The notes under the pieces: generated by a model
The model's input: only the letters and a program-made list of their open reading frames with translations
What the model was told of the DNA's origin: nothing
Databases searched by the model: none
Made by a program: the position numbers and the translations under genes
Part shown: piece after piece, positions 12,120 through 24,519 of the stretch
Numbering within the stretch: the first letter of the stretch is position 1
How the letters are laid out: every line of letters starts with the position of its first letter
Assembly (NCBI GenBank): GCA_035236585.1
Contig: CP141132.1
Span: 61,911,880-61,975,879, forward strand
Length of the DNA stretch: 64,000 bases
Source of the DNA: Warburgia ugandensis
Lineage: Eukaryota; Streptophyta; Magnoliopsida; Canellales; Canellaceae
Direction: 5' to 3'

Positions 12120-14307
12120 AAAGTGGAGGATGTATAATTCATATAAAAAATGTGTTTTTACATGATAAAAATAAGGAGAAATAAAAGGGGTAAAACATTT
12201 AGAGGAGAGAGAAAATTAATGGAAAATCTCCAAATGTATTCATCCATACTTTTAAAGCATTCAAGGGCCAAGATCCAACCTAACTCAAGGCTATCATAGA
12301 GTATCTAATGAGAATAAATTTAAGATAGGGTGGACAAATGTGAAAGAACCATACAAGAGAGTGAAGCAAAGCACATTATAGGTGGAGATTTTTTTGGTGG
12401 GCTCCCGCTAATTCTTTAGGAGAAAATTGAGTTTTTCTTTAAGGAAGAAAATGTGTTGTAGTTTGTCTTATGATAGGTAAAGAAAGAAAGAAAAAAAAAA
12501 AAAAAAAAAAAAAAAAAAGGTGCACTAGGAGGAGAATTAAGGAAAGAAAACTTCAAAGGAATCTCAACCATGTATCCCAGGTCAAGCATGATCCAAAGGT
12601 TGAAATTGAAAGAGGAAAGGAGGGAGTTTCCTAAAGGAAGCTTCTACCTCCTTGAAGTTCCACATGGAGGACTGGATGCATGCTACAAGGATGATAAGAT
12701 TAGATGAGAAGAGACAGAAAATAAGGACAGAAAAAGTAGGGATTGGAGGGAGAAGTGAAGAATGATGTCTCATCCTCTAGGACATCCTATAAGCACATGT
12801 TAAGGTAGAGAAGAGAGCATCCAAGGTAAGAGAATAACTCATCTCACCAACCACCTCTATCCCTCTCATCCTCCTTAAGTACAAGCATAGACCTTCCTTC
12901 CATTCCTCAATCCAATGCACAACTCCATCATAACTTTTCTTTTCCTAGCAACCCATCTACCTTACTCTCTTGTCTCCCTCACATTCCACGCCTCTCACCT
13001 CTTTCATTCTATTTCCCTTTCACATTAAATTTTATCCCAACTTTCATCATCCAACACATAGCACCATGCTTCCATCTCCTCATCCATCAATCCACGCACC
13101 ACTCTTTTTTACATCTCCCATCCACACAACCCCATCATCTCTCCCATCATTTCTAAGCCAATCATGCATACCATCTCTCCCCTCTCTTTTACCTTAATGC
13201 ACAAAACTCTCTTACCTGTCCCTCTCTCTTAATCCCCATATGATGGTTTACACTAAGTAACTATTCTCCTAAGCAAGTGGCTGGTTGGCTGATGTCCTCT
13301 ATCTTTATGGGGGGACACAACATGGTAAGACATTGGTTGGTGGACGAAAGCATATCGGTAGTGCGGGTTGGAGCAATTTTGTCAAGAACTTTGGTTGAGT
13401 GACACAACAAAGAATACCTAGGTGATTATTGTTCCTTTCCATAGGATTTCAAATTCGTTTTAGTTTATGCACTCTTTTTAATTCATGTAATATAATACTT
13501 GTAATCTTTTGAAGTTTCAGTTAATAAATGTTTATTTGATTGCTTTAGTTGAATGTTTAAGTGTTCATGTTTTATTCTCAATAATTCTTGTTAATTGGTA
13601 ACTAGAGTAAAATTTATTGTTGTACTATTAATTTGAGTTAGAAAAATAGTGAGTAATTATTCTCCTTAGATTTTAATTATTGTTTAGAATATATTGTTAG
13701 GATTATAATATAGATTTATATTAAATATGTTAGGCTAACTTTTAATCCTAGGGTTAGGATGAAGCCACCTTAGATTTAGGTATTTTCAATTTAAGTATTT
13801 TTAAGTTTTAAAAGTACTTAATTATCAATTTTAGTGCTCGTAAATTAACTTATATAATTAGTAATTTCTTAAAATTGAGATACTAGTTATGTTAGGTTTA
13901 TTAATTAAGTTTAGAAAATATTCAATAGTTTGTGCCCTAAGAAGACAAATTGTGCTTGAATAATAAACTTAATTATGTAAAACTCTAAAATTGAGAAAAT
14001 ATTGACACTAGGGCTTTTAAATAATAAAATCTAGGTTGCTCAAATTTGGTTATATCTAGGTTTAATGTGGTGGATTCTAAATCCCAGACTTAGATGTTTG
14101 GTTAATTTTCTCTATTTACGCTTTTTAGTGACTTTAGATTTAATTATTTGTTTATTCCTCAATTCATTGGCTAGGTTATTGTAGATTAAAATATATTTTA
14201 ATTGAAATTCTATGAAAATCTAAAAATAGAGTCCTTGTGAGATTTACATGTATTTGCCTTGTTTATACTATAGTAGACTCATGTACTTGTGGATAATTTA
14301 GAACGCA
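12120..14307 (+). mobile_element. Ty3/gypsy (Athila/Tat-like) 5' LTR, 5' boundary uncertain
   Basis: It ends with the gypsy LTR-end signature: GTGAGATTTACATG, then TTTATACTATAGTAGACTC, GTACTTGTGGATAATTTAG and AACGCA. A degenerate primer-binding site follows immediately. The pyrimidine-rich stretch 12840-13200 matches in character the leader part of the LTR at 5659-10221. A purine-rich part precedes it, including a 28-A run (12491-12518). The open frame 12970-13197 is low-complexity Pro/Ser/His sequence and not credible as a gene. The start coordinate is a guess. Confidence 0.55.
12491..12518. repeat. A28 homopolymer
   Basis: Twenty-eight consecutive A after (AAAG)n. Its length is likely unreliable in any assembly. 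Confidence 0.9.
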
Positions 14308-14312
14308 TTAAG

Positions 14313-14333
14313 TTTTTTACGCCATTGTTGAGG
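14313..14333 (+). other. Degenerate gypsy primer-binding site
   Basis: TTTTTTACGCCATTGTTGAG directly follows the LTR end. Athila/Tat-type elements normally carry a sequence close to TTTTTGGCGCCGTTGCCGG here. The match is recognisable but mutated. Confidence 0.6.
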
Positions 14334-15841
14334 TTTTGCAATGAAATTTTAGTTAGAATCTATGTTAAATTACTTTACTCCTAGGTTTGCATACACATTA
14401 GTTGCATTCTTGCTTATTTTCTTTAATTTATGTACTTTTTTGTGCTCACTTTTATTTTTATTTTATGTAGGAATTTGTAGAACGACTTGGTGGTGAAATT
14501 AGCATAGCCTATATTTTCCATTTTTGGGTGAATTGTAGTGAGGACATATTGTAAATTTTATTTAAAGCACAATTTATTTAGAAATAAAGGTTGTAATATT
14601 ACATGTCAAGGGTGAGCCATCACAACTTAGAAGAGGAGGTGGTTTGTACATGTTTCACACTTGTATGAGAAGATTTTTTCTAGGACCCACTATAAGCATT
14701 CTCACTCCCTACATTTCCTAGCTTAGAACTTACATTGTTAAAATAGTTTTTACATTTGGATGGTAGTGTAATATCATATAGCTTACGTTCATTTATTTTA
14801 ATTTTGCATATTACTTAGGATTTTTGCATTAGTCTAGGTGGGTTATAATGTCTAATCTATTGAGGCCCTGACCCTTTATTAAGTAGGATGTAGGTAACTG
14901 CATTAGTTTATTGTTTTTTCTTCATATTTAGGGCACATTTATCACTTCAAAGTTGAATTATATGATGATTAAACTGCCATGGTAATGTGAAAATAATTTG
15001 CAAAGGCACACCTACAAGATCAAGGGTGGATTTCATCACCATCCCATGTCCCACCTAGGTTAATAATCACCTGACTCAGTCCAACCTTCCATAATTAATT
15101 TAAAATCAATTAGAAGAGACATATAATAGCCAACCAGCTCACAGGACCCTCTTAGAAGGAGGCAGATTACTGTCACTCTAGTGGCCTCTACTTGATAAGC
15201 TACGTGACTTGCTCTAATAACATATTGTTAGGGTGTAAAGTGGTGGATCAAAATAGGATCTAATTGGTAAGTAGTAAGACAAGTCTGAAAGAGAGGAGTA
15301 GTTAGCTTATAATTAATCTCAAAGCCTCTTCTCGCATAGAAATTCAAGAAAAATAAATCTCAGCTTGTTTTGCCTTAGGGATAAACTTATTATGTGTGCC
15401 TATGCTTGTGCATCAATTTCATATAGTTAGTTTAGGATTTCTTTAGATTAATTTCAAGAAAAGAAAGGCACTCTTCATTATATACAAAGTTCAGTCAATT
15501 GCACCAAGCACTGATGTGTGCATAGTTATCGATCATTGAATCCAAACTTAACATTTATAGATCTTGAGATCTAATAGACCACTAGGCAAGGTTAAAGGAA
15601 TTAGGTATATCAAATTAACGCTACAAGAGTAATAGCAATTGAAGTAGTGGAAGAAAAGCCACTTTGGTACTATTTCACTCCACAATCCCTTCAACATGAT
15701 GATATATATGAGATGGGGGTTACTCCTATTTTGTCCAATGCACTATATAGAGTAGCAAATAGGGTGGATAAAGTGGATAGTATGTTTTATAAATTGGATG
15801 CCTTTTATGATGGCTAGTGAGTCATCTATATAGCATCCACA
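14334..15841 (+). other. Gypsy internal leader and decayed gag N-terminal region
   Basis: About 1.5 kb between the primer-binding site and the first recognisable gag peptide. It is AT-rich with stops in all frames. Its identity is inferred from position inside the element; nothing else is recognisable. Confidence 0.4.
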
Positions 15842-16890
15842 ATGAGGTTTATTTTATCTATTCTAGTCTATCACATCCTACTTCTTTCGTACCCATCAAC
15901 CTGCACATATCCTAAAATTTTTTTAGAGCAAGTGAATGCAATTAATGCATTCGCATACCCTAGCAAGAATCCTTATGATGAGACCCCCAATCCTGTATGG
16001 GCTAGGCATTTCAATTTCTCATTGTGTCAAAGTATTAACTAGGGAGGATAATCTGGAATCCCCCTAGTCAACTTTTCCCTAGAACCCTAGTTACACAACA
16101 AACTACACCATAATGGCCTTTTCCTCCACAACAAAGGGAACAATCTTTAGCAGAGACCATTAATTTGTCTATGTATAGTACATTAGAATCCAAAATGATG
16201 CTAAACGAACCATGCAGGTGCACTAGCAGTCTATTGCGAGGTTGGTGTTCCAAATGGGTCAGATAACAACTGAATTTATTGAATGGGAAAATGAATCAAA
16301 ACAACTTGAGGATTATGAGATACCCATCAATGAGATACCCATCAACACTCACATATGGATGGAACTAATATCAAACTTAGAAGATCCTTAGGAGGTAGAA
16401 AGTCCAGTGAATACACCATCCTTACCATCCTCTAACAATGATTCTCGTAAGGCATGACTTTGTCCGTTTAATTTTGATTCTGATATAGACACTCCATTGA
16501 TGGAGTAAATGATTTACTAAATACTACACCATTAGTGGACACTTCTCAATGGAAGGTCTAAGTAGGAACCTTTGCATTATTAAGGTTCCATGTAGTGAAA
16601 AGGAAAACAACTTGGACTTAACATCTGTCCCAAAAAGAGCACACTATGATAGTTTTGGTTCATCTGATCCTTTACCTCTTACTGATACCTCAAACTTCAA
16701 TATAGAATAAGAAGTTGAGATAATTGATTTTTTGGCCAAATATCAACAAGCTCTAACGAGTACATTTGAGGCTACTGAGGGTTTAAGCCCCATGATTCAT
16801 CTACATCATAAGAAAAACGAACAACCTTTTAGGGGGATGTAGAGCCCATACTAGTTCTCAACCAAAACTATAAAATAGAAACTGAGAAAT
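15842..16890 (+). pseudogene. Ty3/gypsy gag to pre-RT remnants (plus strand)
   Basis: 15842-16042 encodes a peptide containing EQVNAINAFAYPSKNPY and NPVWARHFNFS, the Athila/Tat gag motif usually seen as EQVNALNAF...NPGWRNHPNFSW. Further on, 16460-16580 gives FDSDIDTPL, NDLLNTTPLVDTSQWKV, matching the protease/pre-RT spacer present on the minus strand at 19202-19486. Many stops and frame changes; most of pol is missing. The relic ends where the minus-strand 3' UTR copy begins at about 16893. Confidence 0.65.
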
Positions 16891-16892
16891 CT

Positions 16893-18530
16893 AAAAAAAA
16901 ATCCTAACCACTTTTGTAAGTGCTACCATTTGCATTTAGCATATGTAGAAACTTTAAATTCTTAGGTCACCCTTAATGGACGAGTTGTATTCTCGTAAGT
17001 GTTTTAAAAAATGTTACACATAAAAATTTTCCAAAACTATTATCAAAGTTCTTTATTTATTTGAGAGAATTTTCTTCTATTTAGTTTTTATTAAATGCCT
17101 AAGTTTAGTAGGCTAGTAGAAATGATCAACAGTTCAAAATCTTACCCATATTCTAAAGATATTCCATTATCAATTCTCAAAGTGTAAGTGTGTGAATATA
17201 GCCAATTTTTACATATTTATTAGTTTTCAAGTAAATTATAAGCTAAATTACCATCCAAAAGTATGCTTTGACTTCAAATGTCATAGGATATTCTTGTTGT
17301 AGAGAAAGGGATAAATCTCTCATTAATATGTGAGTAGAATAATTTTTCATCAAAGCCAAATTTCTCACATGTTTCATACCAAAGAACAATAACTTAGAAA
17401 AGATCAGGTAAAGTCTTATGAAAGGATATCAACTATTAGCAATCTTACACTCTACCAGAATCACTACTCATCTATAACCAGATCCAAGTCATACTCTCCT
17501 AAGATTAAGTTAGGACTTCTATTAAGATGAAACATGGGCTTAGGACAGGGTCATCAAAAGAATGTGTATAAGGCTAAACAAATGTTGTTTGAAAGATATG
17601 TAAATGTCCTTTACTAGTGTATTCACAACTTCCATTTATACAAATAAGAGTGAACATTTCTTGTTTCATTAGCTATCTTTATCTTTTTTCCTCTTTAACA
17701 TTTGGGATAGCTTTTCTTTGAAATTTTATCTTTTTAGGCCATTTTTTGTTCATCTTTTGACTTGTATTGTACATATTTTTCAACCATTTATACATATTTA
17801 TAAAATAAAAATGGATAATGGATATATTATAAGGGTTAATAAGGGTATTGGATAAGTGCTTCACAAAGAAAAGGCTTATTAGAAAGGCTTAAGGGGTTAA
17901 TTAGCGAAAAAGTAACATAGGAAAGCTAAAGGCTCTGGGTTAAATAAAGATGGCCTCTATCATTTCCTAAGTTTCATATGGCTTAAAAATGATCTTAAAC
18001 TTAAAAGATAAATGGTATAGTCTTTTAGATGTTTTTTTTCTTCTTAATAGTTGATCGAGGTGAAGAATAATGAGACCAACTAAGAACTTATGTCCACTGA
18101 ATAAAACTTAGAATTTATATATAACCCTTTAAAAGAAAGATTAGCTCCAAAATCACATGGGTTATAAGTCTCTACAATTCTTATTTAGGTTTTCTAAGTT
18201 ACACTTACTCTTCAACTTAAACTATATATTAACAGTTATTTTGTGCAATGAATACTTAAAGGCTAATCTTTTATGAAAAACCTTAGAAAAGTGCAAAAAG
18301 ATTAACTAATTGAATAAAAATCTATTAATATGCTAAAGTTCAAAAGATAGATTGAATATTCAAAAATTTTGAATTCTTATCCTTGCAAAAGAACTTTTCA
18401 TAATCTTTTTAAATTTTTTCAGAGAAATAAAGAAAAAACTAAAACATAAGTAAAAAAGACTTTGAACATATCAAATTTGAAAGACCTTACCCCGTACTTA
18501 AATTAAACAATGTCCTCAATGCTTTAAAAT
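16893..18530 (-). repeat. Single copy of the gypsy 3' UTR unit, minus strand
   Basis: The reverse complement aligns by eye with 29300-30940 and, more distantly, with the units of the 546-5790 array. Shared landmarks in order are GAGGACATTGTTTAATTT, ATAGTTTAAGTTGAAGAG, AGAGACTTATAAC, TAATGAGAG, GGAATATCTTTA and AAGTGGTTAGGA. The first resembles the conserved gypsy motif downstream of pol in Athila/Tat elements. It abuts the plus-strand gag relic, so two elements are joined head to tail in opposite orientation here. The 61-codon frame at 17679-17864 is not convincing. Confidence 0.7.
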
Positions 18531-19201
18531 AAAAGCATGGACAAATGAAATAATCAACTATAGGGAAAACGGTTAGAAAGATAGTACCTACACTCCAATG
18601 ATAGTGCATTGATATGTTGATGCAAATTATAATCCAAAATATACAATGAAATGCAAAGGCAACTCTAGGACTAGACTAACTAACTAATCTCTGAACTAAC
18701 CATGAAGGAGTTTCTAGAAAACTCACTCCATTTCTGAATCTCTATGTACATTTTTCACCCTGAGATGTATGGTGGTGAAAAGATAATAGCATGATGGAGC
18801 ATTGTGAATGGGAACCACTTATGAACAACATGATGTGCATTATCCTGAGAACTGTCAAATTGGGAACATAAGATGCCAACATCAAATAGCTAAAAAAATT
18901 CCTCCTCTTTGACATCTTCTTGAAAGCTATGCCTAAGCTCACTCTACATCCCCCTAAAAGGGGATTCATTGTCATCTTAAGGCAAAGAACTAGTGGGGCT
19001 TATACCCTTAATAGCATCTTTTGTACACCATGGAGCTTGTATGTTTTGCCATGACATCAAGTTAATCACCTCCCTATATATGTCAAAATATGAAGCATGG
19101 GTAACATGCAAGAGATCAATTGAACAAGAACCACCACAGTGTGCACTACCTGCGATAGGTGGTGGGTTCAAATTGGGTGTGTCTTCAATTAATGACTCGA
19201 T
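18531..19201 (-). mobile_element. Gypsy internal sequence before the 3' unit (minus)
   Basis: Two open frames (18742-18975 and 18977-19171) read through here on the minus strand but do not match a pol domain I recognise. The first contains FLxxLMLASYVPNLTVL-like text. The segment 18540-18960 aligns in reverse complement with 28870-29300, so it belongs to the same element family as the 3' unit. RT, RNase H and integrase are absent, which indicates a large internal deletion or a non-autonomous derivative. Confidence 0.45.
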
Positions 19202-19486
19202 TTAAAAGTTAGGAAATGGAATGGGTGCTACTATGGCCTTCCATTTTGAAGTGTCAATTAAGGTTGCAATGTTAAGTAAACCATTAACTTCATCAATGGA
19301 GCTATCTATATCAAAATCAAAATGAATTAGATAGGCCTCGAGTGGATCAGTGCTAGTGGACGATAGGGATGGTAGACTTTGTATCATATTTACTTCAAAA
19401 GTACCTTCAGAGTCTGATTGTATTGCATTAAAGACATTAAGCTTAATGTCCATGTTTCCAAAGGACAGCTTCATGATACCATCCAT
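19202..19486 (-). pseudogene. Gypsy protease/RT spacer ORF
   Basis: The 94-codon peptide starts MDGIMKLSFGNMDIKLNVFN and includes DPLEAYLIHFDFDID and DEVNGLLN. This matches the Athila/Tat segment 'MKISFGNMTVELNVFNI...DPLEACL' between protease and reverse transcriptase. The homologous plus-strand relic is at 16460-16580. The ORF is open but short. Confidence 0.7.
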
Positions 19487-19544
19487 ATAGTTAATAATGG
19501 TATTTGATGCAACTAAGAATGGTTTGATGACTTGTATTTAACTA

Positions 19545-19775
19545 CAAGGTCTACTATAGGCTATGTATCTAAGACTAGAAATACAAACTTATCAACTTGT
19601 ACTAGAACATCCTCTACCACACCACAAAGAACCTTAACAAACCTATTTGCCAATTGTATTGTGGTGGTAGTCTTTTTCATCTCACCTAAACCTAACTCCT
19701 TAGTAAGGAAATAGGTTAACACTTGACCCCAAATCATGTAGACCCTTATCAACTATATGTTCCCTAATTAAACAT
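19545..19775 (-). pseudogene. Gypsy aspartic protease remnant, frameshifted
   Basis: Reading minus from 19775 gives DKGLHDLGSSVNLFPY, then TAA. A one-base frame change continues as TKELGLGEMKKTTTTIQLAN, VKVLCGVVEDVLVQVDKF and FLVLDT. This is the gypsy protease (DLGASVNLLPY...LGLGELKPT...VEDVLVQVDKFY). The catalytic Asp/Gly region reads DLG. The frameshift destroys the enzyme. Confidence 0.75.
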
Positions 19776-20452
19776 GATATAGTGTGGCATCCTGTATCTC
19801 TATACTTTGGTCAGGTTTTGTGTTGTAAGATTGAGCTTACTTGCTTGATGGAATATGCTTTCTTCTGCACCTAATGTATTCTCTTATGTGTGCAAAGATT
19901 TTTCAGAAATTTGGCATAAGAAGGTATGTCTTTAATGCCATTAAGTAATGGAATATTTATATTCACTTGTTTGAACATATTCATTAGCTTATCAAAATTA
20001 TTAACCTTCTTAGCCATTTTTAAACACTGAAGGAATGGAGCCTTTACATTATAATGTGCTTTAGGACTGGGGTGGAGAGAAGTAGGAGGTGACTATTTCT
20101 TCTCTTTTGCCATCTAATTATATATAAGACTCTCATTATCCTCAACTCACTTAGTTTCCTTAGTCAAACCTTCTTGATTTTCTATTTTCTTTCCATTTCT
20201 AAGGGTAGTTACATATTGGGTCTATTCATGAAAGAACTTCTCATTAGAAGTTGTGCCAATCTCATACTGGGCCTTGGGGTTGGGCACAGGTTGACTAAAG
20301 AATTGTCCCTTTTCCCTCTCAAAGAGTGTAGCAGCTAGTTGACCTATTTGGTACTCCAACTGTGCAATAGTTTATGAGTGGGTCTACATTGTTTGTTTAA
20401 TATTATTTTGGCAATCTAATGAACTTTGCAAAAAACAAACTTAGGATCTTTT
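19776..20452 (-). other. Decayed gypsy gag-to-protease spacer
   Basis: AT-rich with stops in all minus frames. Position between gag motif and protease gives the identity; no domain can be recognised. Confidence 0.4.
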
Positions 20453-20677
20453 CTAAAGATTATTTCCTCTATTGTGGAAGAAATGAATGTTGCAGTACTT
20501 GTTGTTGTGAACTTTAGGCTCTAGGGGAAGGTTGATTAAGAAGGATCCTAGATGGTCTATTGCTATTCTAAAACATGAAAAATTGGGATGCCTAGCCCAT
20601 CTAGGATCATAAGTCCAAAAATATGGAATATTTTTGCTAGAATTTATGAATGCATTTAATGCATTCACTTTCTGCAA
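20453..20677 (-). pseudogene. Ty3/gypsy gag fragment (minus)
   Basis: The 75-codon peptide includes VNALNAFINSSKN and YDPRWARHPNFSC, the same gag motif as at 15842-16042 (consensus VNALNAF...NPGWRNHPNFSW). Truncated both ways. Upstream on the minus strand (about 20990-21045, repeated at 21315-21370) the gag motif IDATSGGALITKSDGEAW can be read. Confidence 0.7.
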
Positions 20678-20852
20678 AAAATTTGCTAGGAATGTGGAGC
20701 TAGAAGGTCATGAAGTGATAGGGTGTGTTGTACTAAAACAAACTAAACAAACCATAAGAGGAGGTTGAATAATGGATTCTCTAACCAACACAATGTTTGC
20801 TAATTTATTAAGAAGACTTCTAGACTTGTCCATTCTATATGTCAATATGTCT

Positions 20853-21502
20853 ATTTTTGTTATAGAGGTAAGGAGTTTGACCCTATCTCATATATACTAC
20901 CTGTTTTATGAGGCTGTGGAAATCTTTTTGTTCTAATAGAATGATCTCATTGTTGAAATTCTAATATAAAGTTTCAAAGAAGTTCCATGCCTCCCCATCA
21001 CTCTTGGTTATGAGTGCTCCACCACTAGTGGCATCAATTGTACATCGATTTTGTGGGGTCAAATCTTTGTAGACATATTTTATTTGTTGTTAAGTATGTG
21101 TAGTTCAAAATATGATAATTAAATTTACGTGGTCTACTCAAAATAAATGCAAGTTTTATCACATAATTTCTCAAAGAATTTTTGTTATAGAGGTAAGGAG
21201 TTTGACCCTATCTCATATATACTACCTGTTTTATGAGGCTGTGGAAATCTTTTTGTTCTAATAGAATGATCTCATTGTTGAAATTCTAATATAAAGTTTC
21301 AAAGAAGTTCCATGCCTCCCCATCACTCTTGGTTATGAGTGCTCCACCACTAGTGGCATCAATTGTACATCGATTTTGTGGGGTCAAATCTTTGTAGACA
21401 TATTTTATTTGTTGTTAAGTATGTGTAGTTCAAAATATGATAATTAAATTTACGTGGTCTACTCAAAATAAATGCAAGTTTTATCACATAATTTCTCAAA
21501 GA
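20853..21502. repeat. Perfect 325-bp tandem duplication (two copies)
   Basis: 20853-21177 and 21178-21502 appear base-for-base identical, and six further bases of a third copy follow before divergence. Each copy covers minus-strand gypsy gag sequence (IDATSGGALITKSDGEAW). Identity in surroundings otherwise full of decayed repeats implies either a very recent duplication or an assembly error. Confidence 0.95.
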
Positions 21503-21615
21503 ATTTTTCCAAAAATATCATGCACAATCCAATGATAAAATCAAGGATGAATCTCAAAGAAAATATTAGAACATCAATACAAATCAATTAACATAAGCAT
21601 GTAAAAGTAGTGAAT

Positions 21616-21835
21616 AGAATCATCAGTGGTCACTCCCCTAACTATACGGGGCCTACAATCATCCAGACACCACTGGTCCATATCCATCCAGTCAAGACTG
21701 GGTATACATAATGGTCATGAGTACTAGAATCATCAGTGGTCACTCCCCTAACTATACGGGGCCTACAATCATCCAGACACCACTGGTCCATATCCATCCA
21801 GTCAAGACTGGGTATACATAATGGTCATGAGTACT
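21616..21835. repeat. Perfect 110-bp tandem duplication (two copies)
   Basis: 21616-21725 and 21726-21835 are identical, starting AGAATCATCAGTGG and ending GGTCATGAGTACT. It lies only 113 bp from the 325-bp duplication, in LTR-like sequence with moderately GC-rich landmarks. Confidence 0.95.
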
Positions 21836-21933
21836 CATACTAGGCACAACATCATGATGATCTTAACACAATCTATGCACTTTATGGTAGAATCAGTCGG
21901 GAAGACTTGATAGGCGATGGTCACACATAATGC

Positions 21934-21957
21934 TATATATATATATATATATATATA
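21934..21957. repeat. (TA)n microsatellite
   Basis: About 12 TA repeats inside the minus-strand LTR-like region. Confidence 0.9.
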
Positions 21958-24519
21958 ATAGACTACTACTATACTGCAGAGTAGTGTTGGGATACATGCC
22001 ATGCTGCACTGACACTAAGGTGGAAAAATGCATCATCATGTCCATATGGGGAGAAAGACAGTCATAGTGTGACCTTCCCATAATTACCACCACACAATGT
22101 TTTACCTCGTTATGAGCAATGGTGTCCATATCATAAGTTTCAAAGAGTGGGTGGCCAAACTCTTATAACTCTCTTAGTGTAGCATCCACTATGCCTATTC
22201 CTATCTAAAATAAAATCCACTAGCCTTCCATGCCCATATGTACTGTAATAATACTAGTATGCTACCTTCTCGTCTCATAAAATCCACAACTATACTATAT
22301 CATATAAGTACATGGTACCAATGTACTAAGAATGTAGCTCTTCTAGTTTTCAATTCAAATACCATGGAGCAAAACGTGCAATGTAGTCTCAAATCATGCT
22401 TTTCAAACAATATACATGTATTTTCAACCATGAAATCATCACCATATTATAATAGTACTATCATATGTGATATCATAATTACTGCATGTATAACAACTTG
22501 TAATAATTTCAATTCAAAAATAGTTTATGCTATTTAAATCTCATGCTAGTATTAAATCACATCATGCTTTAACAAAGATCATGTGAGTTAGAAATTTGTA
22601 TCTTAAGGTTTCACCAACCTTGAAACAAGGGAACAATCCTTCAGAATACACAATCCCCCTAGTCTGTGCAAATTGGCATATCTGTCCGACCACACATATA
22701 ATATATCATCACTTTTTGTCCTATTATTCTCATTTCTAATATGTATAGTCTTAACCATCCTTAATTAAATGTTCTTGTAGTTATTCATCATTAATTATAG
22801 ATCTGTTTCTTTAACTCTTGTCTGAATATCATATCCCAGCTGTCAATTATAGATAAACAACCTAGATCGCTTGATTTCAATTTATTCTCACCAATTTGTG
22901 TTTCATTTTAATAATTGACCTATTGATTGGAAGGTTAGATTTAACTTTGATCCATCAGATCGATGGTTTTTAATTTTCCTAAAGCCCAATTATACTAAAA
23001 TTGGAATTACGAGAATGAGTTAGTTGTTAGATTGGCCTAATGACTAACTTAGATTGTCTAATTATTCATTTTGGAGTTTGATTTGTCTTGATTATATGTA
23101 TTTTTTATGTTTTCTATGATTTATTTGCATCTTAGTAGTTAATTCATTGATCTAACGGTCAAATCTATGGTTTTTATTTTATCATATGATCCAGATTCAT
23201 GATTTTAGTTTATTTGGACGATCTAGCTAGTAGATTAGTCCGTTTACCTTATTAGACTATCTAATTAGTCAATTTTTGAAGTATGAGGACTTCCAATCTT
23301 GTAGATGTAGGTTGTACAAGGCCTCTGGGCTTATATTGGGGTCCAAGATGTGTTTAGATCTTAAGTTTTATTGAATTATTAGGTCCATGTTGTTGAAATG
23401 AATCTAACGAACTTCTTAGAACAAATATTGGGTTTGTATAGCCTTCTTGATTGAAAGTGCTATGTTTTAGATTGATTTGGATGGTTCAGATTGACTAAAT
23501 TGATTTTCAATATAACTGGATGTAATGGGAAACTAGGTTCTCTTAAACAAGCTCATAGATATATCAAATTAATCATTTCTATCATGGGGACGCACCCTCG
23601 TGCATCACATTCACCATGATGCACATGCATCCCATGCGTTTTGTGGACTATGCACATGTGCTCATGTGTGTGTTAGTGCACCACACATGCATGCATCCTT
23701 GTTGCATCCGCTTTGCTCTTCTTGGATGCCAAAACCCGATAGACAACAAACCATACAATTGTGATCTGCCATTTACTCTCTCCCCAGATTCATGGCTAAG
23801 ATCATTTGATAATCTTTGAACTATAGGGGTTTTATGTTTGAGGTCCCAAAGTCACATCAAACAATTTAGATCTCCCTTTTGAGTCATCCTTACTATTTTC
23901 CAACCTATGCTGGTTGGATCTAATAATGGATGGATCACTGGCTAGGAAGTTGGACAAGAACAAAAAAATAAAGAGTGAAGGGGAAAGGCTTACATGGTTA
24001 GCCTGGAGTGATGGGCATACGGCTTGACAGGGAATTCCTGGTGCAACATGCACTGAACAAAGCTGGTCATTAGTGAAGGAGGAGTAGCAAGGGGGGACAA
24101 CAACAATGGCTACCTGGTGGCACAATGTGAAGGCTGGAATGGCCTAGTGGAAAAAGTCTCGGTGAAAACATGCACTGGATAATGTAGGTCATTGGAGGAG
24201 GAGGAGGAGGAAGAGTAGGGGAAATGATAGGGGTGATGGTGGCATTAGCTGGCATAAAGACCAGGCATGTCAATCGGTGTGTGCTTGATCAGGTGGAGAG
24301 AGAGAGAGAGAAATTAATACTAGACTCAGCTTTAGATGCTAATTTTGATTTTCCCCCTTTTCCTTTTTTAATATAATCATTACTTGCCATAAATGTGGGT
24401 AATTGTTCCAATTCAATGTGTGAAGATTTAATCTTGCATTTATGGTTGATGCATCTCGCATCATGTGGGTCCCACCTAAAAGTCAATTTATCATTTTGCA
24501 CTGTATTTATTTTAAATTA

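Noticed and set aside
15842..21502. One large gypsy element with an internal inversion
   Set aside because: Considered because gag occurs on both strands, but the gag copies at 15842 and 20453 are two separate copies and the 3' unit follows only the minus one, so two elements are simpler.
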